A stretch of 33,478 bases of DNA from Plectonema radiosum NIES-515. Lineage in GTDB: Bacteria; Cyanobacteriota; Cyanobacteriia; Cyanobacteriales; Nostocaceae. This document shows, piece by piece, positions 1-8,881 of the stretch. The stretch's first letter is position 1; every line of letters begins with the position of its first letter. Under the pieces are notes generated by a model, which worked only from the letters and a program-made list of their open reading frames with translations, was not told the DNA's origin and did not search any database. The stretch covers positions 1 through 33,478 of the forward strand of contig NZ_JAOWRF010000172.1 of the NCBI RefSeq assembly GCF_025753815.1. Reading direction: 5' to 3'. Position numbers and translations under genes: made by a program.

Positions 1-438
1 CCCTCTCCCCCTCCTCTTCATCAAGGACTAGCGGATTTAGTCTGGGTGACACTTACGTACCCGGATGGCTTTCAAGCTTACATACATTTGTGTTGGCTCA
101 ATCCTGATAAACAGCGGCGTCTTGTGGTTGTGGGAAGCCTTGGCAGCTTGATTTTTGATGAAATGTCAACGGAAGCACCTTTGACGCTACTACATGGTGA
201 GTTTGAGGTGAAGGGAAATCAATTTATACCTGTGAATCAAAGCCGCGAGGTGTTGGAAGTAGAAACAAGCGAATCATTGCAGCGGGTTTGCTCAGGCTTT
301 GTTAACTGCATCCAGGAGAATACTCCCTCAACGATTTCATCTGGCTGGGTAGGCACAGAATTGGTGCAAATTCTCACCGCTTTAACAGAATCTCTCTCTA
401 AAGATGGTAAATCTGTTTTTATTGATAAATTTAACTAG
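1..438 (+). CDS. Gfo/Idh/MocA family oxidoreductase, C-terminal part (5' end outside window)
   Basis: The frame is open from base 1, so the gene begins upstream; the GTG at 46 is internal. The 145 visible residues fit the C-terminal substrate/oligomerisation domain of NAD(P)-dependent Gfo/Idh/MocA sugar dehydrogenases. They show the family's beta-sheet pattern: a strand with an aromatic and acidic turn (TLTYPDGFQAYIHLCWL), then a strand reading LVVVGSLGSLIFDEM, and a final helix (GTELVQILTALTESL) before the stop. The Rossmann domain is not in the window, so substrate and cofactor cannot be judged. It is convergent with the sensor kinase at 483, with only 44 bases between the stops. The family call is fairly sure; the specific reaction is unknown. 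Confidence 0.75.
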   Translation, partial: PSPPPLHQGLADLVWVTLTYPDGFQAYIHLCWLNPDKQRRLVVVGSLGSLIFDEMSTEAPLTLLHGEFEVKGNQFIPVNQSREVLEVETSESLQRVCSGFVNCIQENTPSTISSGWVGTELVQILTALTESLSKDGKSVFIDKFN

Positions 439-482
439 TGTCAGCATAATTAACTACTGCCTAACTTTTGAGAGATGGGGAG

Positions 483-2603
483 TTAGCGCTGTGCAAAGAA
501 AATTCCGATGTCTGACGAGTCGTTTGCTTTCTTCTCTGGGGGGGAAACCTCTTGGACTTCTCTCCATATTCCTATCTCTTCGGAAGTTCCCATTGGGGGA
601 AGTGTATGCTCAGATTTTTCTACTTCCATTACTCCTCTCGGAGAGGGAAAAATCTTTTCTTGAGAACTAGTTTCCTCTATTTCTTTGATTTGATTTGCGC
701 TTTTCTCCTCTGAAATCTCTTGATGTGCTGAAGTAGATAACAGCGAGACATCAATTAAGGGTAAAGCGATCGCAATAGTGGTGCCTTGGTTAATACCTGC
801 ACTATCAAGAGTAATCGTACCTCCCATGAGTTCGATTAAGTTTCGTGAAATCGCAAGTCCCAGTCCTGTACCTTCAAATTTACGTGTGCTTGCATTATCC
901 GCCATCACAAAGGGGCGAAATAGTTTATGCTGTTGGGCAGGATCGATGCCTACACCTGTATCTGTAACGGTGATAATTACCTGAGATTGACTAAAACTAT
1001 TTTCGATTTCTGTAGCGATCGCAATGCTTCCGGCTTCGGTAAACTTAGTTGCGTTGCCAATCACATTAATTAAAACTTGTTTCAGTTTCGCTGCATCTCC
1101 CCGAATTGCAATTACTTGCTCTCCTAAATCAATTTTTAATTGCAAGCCTTTTTTTTGCACATTAACTGATTGTAAATTAATCACCTCTTGCAATAATTTT
1201 CCCAGGTCTATTGGTTCTGTGACAACTGAAAGCTTGCCTTCTTCAATTTTAGAAAGATCGAGTAAATCATTAATTATTCCTAACAAGTGAATTGCGGCTT
1301 GATTGGCATGTAAAAGATACTCCATTTCTTCTTCACGGCTATCACACATGCCATCTCTAACTAGCTGAACACAGTTAATAATTGTATGAAGTGGATTTCT
1401 CAATTCATGAGAAGTTGTCGCTAAAAACTTGCTTTTTAGATGATTAGCGTTTTTCGCTTCTTTCCAAGCCATTTCTAACTCTTCTGCCCAAGCTTTAAGC
1501 CTTTCTACCATTTGGCTTAGTGCTTGCGCTAGTTGATTGAATTCTCGAATTTTAAAGTTATGGGGAACTAATTCAGCAGAATGGTGACTGTTAAGATTTA
1601 GGGCATAGTCTCGCAATTGTTCTACGGGACGTGCTATGTAACGACCTAAATACAACGATGCCAACACACTGACGCTAATTAAGCCAAGTGTTAAAGCGAG
1701 TAGAATTAGTTTGATTTCCCCAAGCCCAAACAAAGCATTATCTAAATCTGTAACGGCTAAAACAATCCATTTTTGCCGCTGCTGATTTGTAATTGGATTG
1801 GGAATAGCTGTGTATCCAGCGACTAATTCTGTACTTTCTTTTTGTTCTCCTTCTTTGAAATATAAAGTTACAGAATCTCGTTTTCCTTTGATCGCACGTT
1901 TCAATATCATTTCTAGTCGAGAAGCATCTGGATGCTGTTTGATATTAGTCCCGACTCTTGCTAGGAGTGGGTGTGCTAAAATTGTCCCATCTTCAGCAAT
2001 TACTACTGTACAGCCTGTTAATGAACCCCGCTTATTTTTTATCTGTTGGTGTAATGCGGTCTTAATTCTTAAGGCGTAATGCAAGTTACCAAATCTATCA
2101 TAAACTGGGGCAGATAATAGTAATTGCAGTTGATTTATTGAATCTTTTTTACCCGTTTTCCCGTTTAGTGATGGTGAAATTGCCTCAACTTCAATTTCGT
2201 CATTAGGTAAAGGTAATTTTAACTTGGCAATTGGTTCGTCACCACATGTACTAGCAATAATGTTACCGTTTCGCAGATTTGCTAATTGAATACATTCTAT
2301 GTGGGTTGGCAATTGCCGTGCGATCGCGTTGAGAAATTGTTGCGCTTCCCAAGAAGAACCAGACTTAATAACCGTTGTTTGACTCGCACTGAACAAGTTA
2401 GATTTTAGGGCAGCGATCGCATCAACAATCTTCTCTCCTTTAATCTGAGAGCTTTCTGTTAAGTTTTTTCTGGCAGTTTCTAATAGGCTAGAACGTGCCT
2501 TGTTTAATGCGAGAATTTCTCCTGCTAATAAAACTGGAACGAACAGCAGTAAAATTCTTGACACTAAAATTCGACGGAAAGATGATTGACTGGGTTTAGC
2601 CAT
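483..2603 (-). CDS. Membrane-bound sensor histidine kinase (Cache-like sensor, HAMP, HisKA, HATPase)
   Basis: A 706-residue protein read from the ATG at 2603; a TTG ten codons upstream is also open but less likely. There is a transmembrane helix at about 12-33, then an extracytoplasmic sensor region of about 260 residues with a Cache/PAS-like stretch (VVIAEDGTILAHPLLARVG). A second helix lies at about 300-325, followed by a HAMP linker (YIARPVEQLRDYALNL) and the HisKA box FLATTSHELRNPLHTI with the phosphoacceptor His. The HATPase has an N box (NVIGNATKF), G1 (DTGVGID) and G2 (GTGLGLAI). About 85 polar residues with no recognised domain follow. No response regulator is encoded nearby, so it is an orphan kinase. 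It probably signals through a separately encoded regulator; the ligand is unknown. Confidence 0.9.
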   Translation of the reverse strand: MAKPSQSSFRRILVSRILLLFVPVLLAGEILALNKARSSLLETARKNLTESSQIKGEKIVDAIAALKSNLFSASQTTVIKSGSSWEAQQFLNAIARQLPTHIECIQLANLRNGNIIASTCGDEPIAKLKLPLPNDEIEVEAISPSLNGKTGKKDSINQLQLLLSAPVYDRFGNLHYALRIKTALHQQIKNKRGSLTGCTVVIAEDGTILAHPLLARVGTNIKQHPDASRLEMILKRAIKGKRDSVTLYFKEGEQKESTELVAGYTAIPNPITNQQRQKWIVLAVTDLDNALFGLGEIKLILLALTLGLISVSVLASLYLGRYIARPVEQLRDYALNLNSHHSAELVPHNFKIREFNQLAQALSQMVERLKAWAEELEMAWKEAKNANHLKSKFLATTSHELRNPLHTIINCVQLVRDGMCDSREEEMEYLLHANQAAIHLLGIINDLLDLSKIEEGKLSVVTEPIDLGKLLQEVINLQSVNVQKKGLQLKIDLGEQVIAIRGDAAKLKQVLINVIGNATKFTEAGSIAIATEIENSFSQSQVIITVTDTGVGIDPAQQHKLFRPFVMADNASTRKFEGTGLGLAISRNLIELMGGTITLDSAGINQGTTIAIALPLIDVSLLSTSAHQEISEEKSANQIKEIEETSSQEKIFPSPRGVMEVEKSEHTLPPMGTSEEIGIWREVQEVSPPEKKANDSSDIGIFFAQR

Positions 2604-2893
2604 CGACAGTCTCACTTCGCATCTGCAAATCAAAATAGTAACGATATGCTTTTAAAACAGCTAGATGCGACATTTTGTCAATTTACAACAATTTTATTTC
2701 TAGCTATTAAAAGTAACAAATCGGTAAATTCCAAAAAGAAACTTCCTATACAAAAATGTGTGCGATAGTAACTATAACAGAATTTCTTACAGATAGATAC
2801 ACTTGTGAAATAAAGCAAAACAGTTTTTGCTACTACCTGGATTTTTTGATAATTCACACACCAACAAGGAAAATCTCATTCATCAACTTAATC

Positions 2894-3583
2894 ATGCAAC
2901 ATCGTCCTCATACCACTGTAGTTATGGCAATGAGTGCAGATGGCAAAATCGCAGATGTCAGGCGATCGCCTGCTCGATTTGGCTCTTTAGCTGACAAAGC
3001 ACACCTGGAAAGGCAAGTAGCTGCCTCTGATGCCATTTTGTTTGGTGCTGGTACTCTTCGAGCCTACGGTACAACACTCACCGTATCGCATCCACAACTG
3101 CTGCAACAAAGAACACATCAGGGTAAATCTGTCCAGCCAGCTCATATAGTAGTTACACACTCAGGCAAGCTAAATCCGGAAATCCACTTCTTTAAGCAGG
3201 CAGTTAAACGCTGGTTGCTGACGACAAAAGCAGGAGCGCTCTATTGGCAGGGCAGGACAGAATTTGAGCAAATTATAATTTTAGAAACATCAACACAGAA
3301 AATTGACATCTCTACTGCCTTACAACATCTGACGAATCTAGGTATAACACGCATAGCCGTACTCGGTGGTGGTAGTTTAACTGCCTCCATGCTGGAATTG
3401 AATTTAATTGATGAATTATGGCTTACTGTCTGTCCACTGATTTTGGGCGGTGCTAGTGCGCCCACACCAGTGGATGGTATAGGATTCCTACCACAATTGG
3501 CTCCCAGATTGCAACTACTAGAAGTTCAGACTGTTGAGCAAGAAGTGTTTTTGCACTATCGGCTGCAACGATTAGTAGATTAG
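2894..3583 (+). CDS. RibD C-terminal domain reductase (riboflavin-type pyrimidine/dihydrofolate reductase fold)
   Basis: A 229-residue protein from the ATG at 2894. The frame is open for 46 more codons upstream, but that part is AT-rich and unlike the family; homology-like sequence starts at MQHRPHTTVVMAMSADGKIA. The opening strand with MAMSADGKIA, then ILFGAGTLRAYG, and the later strand IAVLGGGSLTASMLE with LWLTVCPLILGG are the hallmarks of the RibD C-terminal NADPH-dependent reductase domain. This domain reduces the ribosylamino-pyrimidine in riboflavin synthesis and is related to DHFR. There is no deaminase domain, so it is a stand-alone reductase. It may be RibD2-like or act on another pteridine or flavin precursor. 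The neighbours give no pathway clue. Confidence 0.85.
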   Translation: MQHRPHTTVVMAMSADGKIADVRRSPARFGSLADKAHLERQVAASDAILFGAGTLRAYGTTLTVSHPQLLQQRTHQGKSVQPAHIVVTHSGKLNPEIHFFKQAVKRWLLTTKAGALYWQGRTEFEQIIILETSTQKIDISTALQHLTNLGITRIAVLGGGSLTASMLELNLIDELWLTVCPLILGGASAPTPVDGIGFLPQLAPRLQLLEVQTVEQEVFLHYRLQRLVD

Positions 3584-3736
3584 ATTACCTGACCCAACCA
3601 TGCAAGGGCAGGGGGAAGGAAGAAAATCGATATTTAGGAAAGCTGCCGGATTTTATCCGTCAAATATCCCCCATACTCCTAGCCCCAGGCTAAAGGGACT
3701 GAGCGCACGAAGAGTGAGTTACCCTAAAAAAAATGA

Positions 3737-4948
3737 ATGCAAAGTTTTGTATCTCCAAAGCCTCCAATGGTCGAACAACTCAAGCCTCGCTATTCTGCCA
3801 ACTGGATGAACAAAATTGCGGAAATTCCCCGTCAGGCGTGGGATGCTTTAGCAATGCCACTCAAAACCCCGTTTTTAGAGTGGGAATGGCTGAATAATCT
3901 AGAAACTTCCGGCAGCGCAACTCGGAAAACTGGTTGGTTGCCAAATCACTTGACTGTGTGGCGTGACAGAACACTAATTGCTGCTGCCCCACTTTATCTT
4001 AAAGGACATAGTTATGGTGAATTTGTCTTCGATCACCAGTGGGCAGAGTTAGCCGATCGCATTGGTGTACGCTATTACCCAAAGTTGCTGGGAATGACAC
4101 CGTTTACCCCGGCAGAAGGCTATCGATTTTTAATTGCACCCGGAGAAGATGAAGATGAAATAACGTCGCTCATGGTGCATGAAATTGACGCTTTCTGCAC
4201 CAAAAATCAAATTTCTGGCTGTCATTTTCTCTACGTAGATCCCGAATGGCGAGTTGTTTTAGAACGCCTTGGTTTTACAACTTGGTTGCACCACAGCTAC
4301 ATCTGGGAAAATCTCGGTTTTAACACTTTTGATGATTATTTAGGCGTGTTTAATGCCAATCAACGTCGCAATATTAAACGCGAACGCAAAGCGGTGGAGA
4401 AAATCGGTTTACGATTGGAAAAACTGACAGGTGATGAAATTCCCCAGTCGCTGTTTCCTTTGATGTACGAATTCTACGCCGATACTTGTGATAAATTCGG
4501 CTGGTGGGGTAGCAAGTATTTAACAAAGCAATTTTTTGAGCAGTTACACACTAATTATCGCCATCGGGTCTTGTTTGTGGCTGCATATAGCGAGCAAGAT
4601 AATCGTCAACCTGTGGGAATGTCTTTTTGTTTATATAAAGACGATCGCCTTTATGGACGTTACTGGGGTAGTTTTCAAGAAATAGACAACTTGCATTTTG
4701 ATGCTTGCTATTATTCACCAATTGAATGGGCGATCGCTAACGGAATTCAAAGTTTTGACCCTGGTGCCGGCGGTCGTCATAAAAAACGTCGCGGTTTTCC
4801 AGCTATGCCCAATCACAGTTTGCACCGCTTTTACAATACTCGTTTAGAACAGATTTTGCGTCCTTATATTCGTGAGGTGAATGAACTAGAACAGCAAGAA
4901 ATGGATGCGATGAATGCAGAGTTGCCGTTTACTCAAAAAGATTCTTAA
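3737..4948 (+). CDS. FemAB-like/GNAT-fold protein of the DUF482 (peptidogalycan biosynthesis) family
   Basis: A 403-residue soluble protein. The ATG at 3737 gives the longest frame; the ATG at 3767 (MVEQLKPRYS) is an equally good start and may be the true one, since the conserved region begins there. It is recognised as the DUF482 family, which has a duplicated GNAT fold related to FemAB aminoacyl- and acyl-transferases. Supporting motifs are FLEWEWLNNLE near the N-terminus, NANQRRNIKRERK in the middle, FCLYKDDRLYGRYWGS, and the near-C-terminal FDPGAGGRHKKRRGF. These sequence blocks are typical of the family in cyanobacteria and proteobacteria. The substrate is not established. It stands alone, with about 150 non-coding bases before it. 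Confidence 0.85.
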   Translation: MQSFVSPKPPMVEQLKPRYSANWMNKIAEIPRQAWDALAMPLKTPFLEWEWLNNLETSGSATRKTGWLPNHLTVWRDRTLIAAAPLYLKGHSYGEFVFDHQWAELADRIGVRYYPKLLGMTPFTPAEGYRFLIAPGEDEDEITSLMVHEIDAFCTKNQISGCHFLYVDPEWRVVLERLGFTTWLHHSYIWENLGFNTFDDYLGVFNANQRRNIKRERKAVEKIGLRLEKLTGDEIPQSLFPLMYEFYADTCDKFGWWGSKYLTKQFFEQLHTNYRHRVLFVAAYSEQDNRQPVGMSFCLYKDDRLYGRYWGSFQEIDNLHFDACYYSPIEWAIANGIQSFDPGAGGRHKKRRGFPAMPNHSLHRFYNTRLEQILRPYIREVNELEQQEMDAMNAELPFTQKDS

Positions 4949-4989
4949 TTTTAATGAGGTGATGTGGTAGCGGATGCCGAATAATATCT

Positions 4990-5058
4990 CATATCATGTC
5001 CGACAAATTACCCATAATGTAGAGACGTTCCGATGGAACGTCTCTAGGATTTGATATC
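4990..5058. repeat. Miniature repeat with CATGTCCG end and GTAGAGACG-type palindrome
   Basis: The non-coding gap after the DUF482 gene holds CTCATATCATGTCCG followed by a perfect palindrome at 5020-5046 with arms TAGAGACGTTCC and its complement around GAT. GATATCATT follows on the right. The left half matches the left end of the element at 21909 (CTCATATTATGTCCG), with the same spacing to the palindrome, so the two are copies of one family. The right terminus here is degraded. The hairpin could also end transcription from either side, although no T-run is seen. Confidence 0.7.
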
Positions 5059-5145
5059 ATTAGTTCCGCATTCAATGCTGCTACTCGATTTTAGCTACCG
5101 TGATTCTTAAAATTTTGATATGAAAATACTCTCCTTCGCAACAAA

Positions 5146-5556
5146 TCAAAATTCACCGTCTTCAATGCCTTCTTGAATCATTTCTTCATGTTGTCGCATT
5201 ACTGCTGCCCATTCTGATTGTCCTCTAGATTCGCAGATAGATGCAGCTTTTTGTAAATCCTCAATTCCCTCTTGCGGTTGTCCTTCTAAAGCGAAAGCAT
5301 TACCCCGGTAAAAATAAGCTTCAACATAGTTAGGATCAAGCTGGATTGCTTGCGTATACTCAATAATCGCCTCTTGATGTTGACCTTTTATATCAAACTC
5401 ACGCCCATTGTTGAAGAATTCTTCAGCACTCACCATAGATATCAACTTTTTTTTCCCAGTATTTGGACTACACAAATCTTTTGAATCCCTAACCTGTCCT
5501 GATAGAGCAACTGTAGCTGCTACTCCAATGAGTGCTGCATTTGTTAAATAATTCAT
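5146..5556 (-). CDS. Small exported tetratricopeptide-repeat protein
   Basis: A 136-residue protein from the ATG at 5556. The start is a short hydrophobic segment (YLTNAALIGVAATVALSG) that could be a signal peptide or membrane anchor, although its basic n-region is weak. Residues about 44-115 carry two TPR units: one around EFFNNGREFDIKGQHQEAI and one around PNYVEAYFYRGNAFALEG, with the typical A/Y/G/A/P spacing. The C-terminus is acidic. TPR units mediate protein-protein contact, so a scaffold role at the membrane is likely; no partner is evident. The gene is flanked by non-coding DNA on both sides and is probably transcribed alone. Confidence 0.8.
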   Translation of the reverse strand: MNYLTNAALIGVAATVALSGQVRDSKDLCSPNTGKKKLISMVSAEEFFNNGREFDIKGQHQEAIIEYTQAIQLDPNYVEAYFYRGNAFALEGQPQEGIEDLQKAASICESRGQSEWAAVMRQHEEMIQEGIEDGEF

Positions 5557-5807
5557 GATTGGAAATAAAAAAAGTCAGCGTTTAGCAGTACTTCTGAATT
5601 GTCTTGAGATTCGAGCTTAACTTAATTTTTTTTACTTTAAAATTAGTATGATTACGTAAACAGTTATAAACTTAAATAGATGTATAAAAAATATCTCTAG
5701 GTTCTATTTTCAATATTTTCTTACTAGTCAACTTTCAACTTTTTGGTTATGATTCTGGGAATTTCACATCAAAGTACATTTTCAAGTATTAAAAGGGAAG
5801 GAAACAA

Positions 5808-5829
5808 TTACACTTAAGAATAAGTGTAA
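5808..5829. promoter_or_regulatory. Perfect dyad in the leader of the DUF4346 gene
   Basis: TTACACTTA, AGAA, TAAGTGTAA form a 9-bp perfect inverted repeat that ends 33 bases before the ATG at 5863. There is no T-run after it on the plus strand, so an operator or leader hairpin is more likely than a terminator. The rest of the 5557-5862 gap is AT-rich and shows no gene. Confidence 0.4.
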
Positions 5830-5862
5830 AAACCTTGATTAAATTTGATTTTTAGAGCGACT

Positions 5863-6246
5863 ATGGATTTGACAGTTGAAAAATTGGCGGCAATTGATGA
5901 CAAGCTTTCTGGGCGTCATATTGACCTTGACCCGAATGGATATTTTATTATTTATCTGGATCGGGACGCGGGTTTAATTTCTGCCAAGCATTTCACAAAT
6001 GTGATTTCTGAGCAAGGTTTAGCTGTCGATCCAGAAACGGGAAAAGTGATTCCAGCACGGGGTAAGGTGCAAAGAACTCACACAACAGTATTTACAGGGA
6101 GGACGGCTAAGGAACTTTGTGTAAAGATTTTTGAAGAAACTCAGCCCTGTCCGGTAACTCTTTTTGACCATGCAGCTTATTTGGGTCGCGAATTTGTCCG
6201 CGCTGAGGTTGCTTTGGTGACAGGGCAAGAGTATATCCAAGATTAG
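5863..6246 (+). CDS. DUF4346 domain protein (cyanobacterial conserved protein)
   Basis: A 127-residue soluble protein from the ATG at 5863; an upstream TTG at 5845 is less likely. I recognise the whole chain as the small DUF4346 protein conserved in cyanobacteria. Its motifs are [48 protein letters not shown], and a C-terminal [20 protein letters not shown]4346 also occurs in larger proteins and has been linked by fold to methyltransferase subunit A; no reaction is established. It is convergent with psb32, and the gap between the two stops is filled by a tandem repeat array. The family call is from memory of the sequence pattern. Confidence 0.75.
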   Translation: MDLTVEKLAAIDDKLSGRHIDLDPNGYFIIYLDRDAGLISAKHFTNVISEQGLAVDPETGKVIPARGKVQRTHTTVFTGRTAKELCVKIFEETQPCPVTLFDHAAYLGREFVRAEVALVTGQEYIQD

Positions 6247-6473
6247 TTGGAGCGTGGATGGTTGATGGGTGGAGCGTTGGAGCGTTGGAGCGTGGATGGT
6301 TGGAGCGTTGTTCTCCTAACTCCCAACTCCCAACTCCTAACTCCCAACTCCTAACTCCCAACTCCCAACTCCCAACTCCCAACTCCCAACTCCCAACTCC
6401 TAACTCCTAACTCCCAACTCCCAACTCCTAACTCCTAACTCCTAACTCCCAACTCCCAACTCCCAACTTCTAA
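6247..6473. repeat. STRR heptanucleotide array (23 units) preceded by TTGGAGCG repeats
   Basis: From 6313 to 6473 there are 23 contiguous 7-nt units, nearly all CTCCCAA or CTCCTAA; the last is CTTCTAA. Just upstream, 6247-6312 carries a different degenerate repeat built from TTGGAGCG and GGATGG blocks. The array fills the gap between the convergent stops of the DUF4346 gene and psb32, ending 4 bases from the psb32 stop codon. Short tandemly repeated heptamers of this kind are known from heterocystous cyanobacteria. Confidence 0.95.
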
Positions 6474-6476
6474 CTT

Positions 6477-7220
6477 TTATTGCCCGTCAGAAGATGGTTG
6501 AATTGCTAGATAGATGTAGTAAGTTGCCATCGGGATGACGGTTGCGGCAATTAGAAGTCCTACTACCCAAGCAGTAGCGTTACCTTTGATAGTTTCGGTT
6601 TCTTCTGCTTTTTTAAATGTGCCTTCTACTTTGACAGTTTCGGCGATTTGGGGTGGTCCTGGGTCGGGTTGACCAGAGAGGACGGCAACAAAGCGAACGA
6701 GAGCATCGATAAATGCTTGATTGTATTTGTTACCCTTTCGTAATGGTTCTGCCAAGGTTTCAGTAGCGATACTGTTAGCGATCGCTTCTGGCATTAAAGA
6801 CTTGACTTTATCGCCACTAATAATAGCCGTACCGTTGGTAACGGTGTCAATCATTAGTATGCTTTGATTTGCTTGAGCTTCTTTTGTCGGAAACCATTTT
6901 TCAAAAAGGCTTTTGGTAAAGCTTTCCGGTGTCTCTCCGTAGTCCAGACGGCGCACTGTGACTATTCTCACCTCATTACCAGTTTGCTTTGCCAAATCTT
7001 CTAAGGCACTGCTAATTTTACCTTCATTAAAGAGGCTAATAACTTCGCCTTTATCCACAACCCAGGTGCTGCCTGGTGTAAGATTCGGCATATCATATAC
7101 ACCGATCGCGAAAGCGGGTGTCACAACCAGCGACGAAGCCAAAATTATCATCACCAGCGGCAGAATAAGCCGTACTAAGTGTTTTGTCATGCTAAATACT
7201 TGATTTCGGAGGTGTTTCAT
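6477..7220 (-). CDS. psb32: Psb32-type TPM domain protein, photosystem II repair
   Basis: A 247-residue protein from the ATG at 7220, which has an AAGGA ribosome-binding site 8 bases upstream; the internal ATG at 7190 has none. An N-terminal signal peptide (LVRLILPLVMIILASSLVV, cleavage near AFA) is followed by a TPM/DUF477 domain at about 45-195. Its features are a strand with WVVDKGEVISLFNEGKI, the strand VRIVTVRRLDYGETP, and QSILMIDTVTNGTAIISGD. A C-terminal transmembrane helix lies at about 215-238. This is the architecture of Psb32, a thylakoid lumen protein that protects photosystem II and helps its repair after photodamage. The TPM domain with a C-terminal anchor makes the call good; the exact role is inferred from the family. 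Confidence 0.85.
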   Translation of the reverse strand: MKHLRNQVFSMTKHLVRLILPLVMIILASSLVVTPAFAIGVYDMPNLTPGSTWVVDKGEVISLFNEGKISSALEDLAKQTGNEVRIVTVRRLDYGETPESFTKSLFEKWFPTKEAQANQSILMIDTVTNGTAIISGDKVKSLMPEAIANSIATETLAEPLRKGNKYNQAFIDALVRFVAVLSGQPDPGPPQIAETVKVEGTFKKAEETETIKGNATAWVVGLLIAATVIPMATYYIYLAIQPSSDGQ

Positions 7221-7796
7221 AAAATGAATCCTTCATACCTTCTTCCGACAAAATACTACACAACTACTGCTTTTCTCCACTTTTCCGTTTCAGGCATCTG
7301 CGGGTATAGGCAGTAGAAAAACTTAAAACCCCTCATTCTTTCGTAGTAAGCGTTTTAACGCTTATGAGTGTTTTAATTTTCAGCACTTAAGTTTGGGGAA
7401 ACGTCATCCAGCCAAATTGAACATTCGACCAGGTGGGATATTCTGTTAAAAAACTAAAATATAACTTCAAACCTAGGCAAATTTATGTTACAGCTTGATT
7501 CAAGAAAAACCGTCCCAGCCTTGGATTTTGGGATTAACCTAAGTGCCTGGGAACGGACTCTGTAAACGATGTGTTAATTATATCCTATGATTAAATTTTC
7601 TAGCTAGTTGCTTGATGGTTTGCAATATGTTCAGTAGAAAAAGATCGGGCACTTGCACGCGATAAAGATACCAGTCCAACGGGAGAATCAATTCCACGAA
7701 GAGAAATTGTCTGCGCCTGTTAGAGAGAGTTTAGCAAACTTCGGGGACGGAAAATGTTTCTACAATTTGTATTGCACGCTTTATCAGAACCGCTAT
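7221..7796. other. Non-coding gap between divergent psb32 and surE
   Basis: No convincing gene is present. The gap holds the psb32 leader and promoter and the surE leader. Two structured spots are visible. One is AAGCGTTTTAACGCTT near 7345, an interspersed palindrome. The other is a long-range stem pairing CCGTCCCAG at 7510-7518 with CTGGGAACGG near 7547-7556, about 240 bases before surE. The second could be part of a surE leader RNA, but I recognise no riboswitch class. Confidence 0.5.
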
Positions 7797-8477
7797 ATGA
7801 CTCTCATCCTCACCAATGATGACGGAATCGACGCTCCCGGAATTAAATCGCTACTCAAAGCTGTCAATGGTCAAGATATAATTATCGCCGCTCCCAAAGA
7901 CCATCAATCGGGTTGCGGACATCAAGTGACTACAACTCGTCCCATTCAATTACAACGACGTTCTGACCGCGAATATGCGATCGCCGGCACTCCCGCTGAT
8001 TGTATCAGAATTGCTATATCACAAATATGCCAAAATGTCAAATTTGTTTTATCGGGGATCAACGACGGGGGGAACTTGGGAGTTGATGCGTATATTTCCG
8101 GAACTGTGGCTGCCGTCAGGGAAGCTGCCATGCACGGCATTCCCGGAATCGCAGTTTCTCACTATCGTCAAGGCAAGCTGAATGTAGATTGGGATGTAGC
8201 GGCAAGATGGACAGAAGGGGTTTTAGCTGACTTACTTCAGCGTCCTTTAGAGCCTGGGAGTTTTTGGAATGTAAACCTACCACATTTAGTGCCGGGAGAA
8301 CCAGATCCAAAAGTGGTATTTTGCCAACCTTGTACCAAACCGTTACCGATTAATTACCGAGTTGACGGCGATGATTTTTATTATGCAGGGGAATATAGCA
8401 AACGCGATCGCACTCCAGGCAGCGATGTCGATGTATGTTTTTCCGGCAAAATTGCTGTCACTCAGTTAAGAGTTTAA
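7797..8477 (+). CDS. surE: 5'/3'-nucleotidase SurE
   Basis: A 226-residue protein from the ATG at 7797. The frame is open for 48 more codons, but the family always starts at the first strand, MTLILTNDDGID. SurE is a metal-dependent nucleoside monophosphate phosphatase. The metal site is visible: the paired Asp of TNDDG, the Ser of HQSGCG, and the Asn of SGINDGGNLG. The conserved TRP segment, GTPADCIRIAI and the block YISGTVAAVREAAMHGIPG are all present. It is slightly shorter than the E. coli enzyme. The upstream neighbour psb32 is divergent, so it has its own promoter. Confidence 0.95.
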   Translation: MTLILTNDDGIDAPGIKSLLKAVNGQDIIIAAPKDHQSGCGHQVTTTRPIQLQRRSDREYAIAGTPADCIRIAISQICQNVKFVLSGINDGGNLGVDAYISGTVAAVREAAMHGIPGIAVSHYRQGKLNVDWDVAARWTEGVLADLLQRPLEPGSFWNVNLPHLVPGEPDPKVVFCQPCTKPLPINYRVDGDDFYYAGEYSKRDRTPGSDVDVCFSGKIAVTQLRV

Positions 8478-8548
8478 CTTTTTGGGATAAGTCACACTCA
8501 TCTAACGGGGAAAATCAAGTCCCAAAGAAAAATTAAATATAAGCAGCT

Positions 8549-8881
8549 TCATCCTTCAGGTGCACCTTGAATCAATGTCATCAGGCGGTCTAGAGTATAC
8601 GTCAGATGGTTTAGCCTTTGCAGTGTATCATCCTGGGATTCTGCAAGGGTCTGCACTGCATCACATAATGCCAAAATTTGATAACCCTGTTGCTGTACCT
8701 GCTTTCCCTGTTCTTCTACTTGCACGCTGATAGTATCTACTCTTTCTGCCAGACGTTCAATAGTTTCGGTGGTAGCAAGTACTGCTTCCCCGATTTGCTC
8801 AACAATCGATTCTAAGCGATTTATTTTAACTTCGACCCCTGCTGATACCATGTCTCTAACACCCCAAGCTTGAGAGAGCAT
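8549..8881 (-). CDS. Coiled-coil protein of unknown function
   Basis: About 110 residues if started at the ATG at 8881. An alternative ATG at 8851, with a GGGGTG eight bases upstream, would give about 100 residues, and a GTG at 8929 would give 126. From residue about 20 to the end it is a heptad-patterned helix (RLESIVEQIGEAVLATTETI, then IERLAERVDTISVQVEEQGK). It has no signal peptide and no catalytic motif. Small coiled-coil proteins of this composition are frequent in filamentous cyanobacteria next to unrelated genes. It is convergent with surE. Function unknown; I see it as a real gene because the heptad pattern is consistent throughout. Confidence 0.6.
   Translation of the reverse strand: MLSQAWGVRDMVSAGVEVKINRLESIVEQIGEAVLATTETIERLAERVDTISVQVEEQGKQVQQQGYQILALCDAVQTLAESQDDTLQRLNHLTYTLDRLMTLIQGAPEG

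Noticed and set aside
404-670. 88-codon frame over the end of the sensor kinase
   Set aside because: Antisense shadow of the kinase tail with no independent support.
2756-2893. N-terminal extension of the RibD-C reductase
   Set aside because: AT-rich and unlike the family; the domain starts at the ATG at 2894.
7653-7796. N-terminal extension of SurE
   Set aside because: The SurE fold begins at the strand with TNDDG; the 48 extra codons show no similarity and lack a ribosome site.
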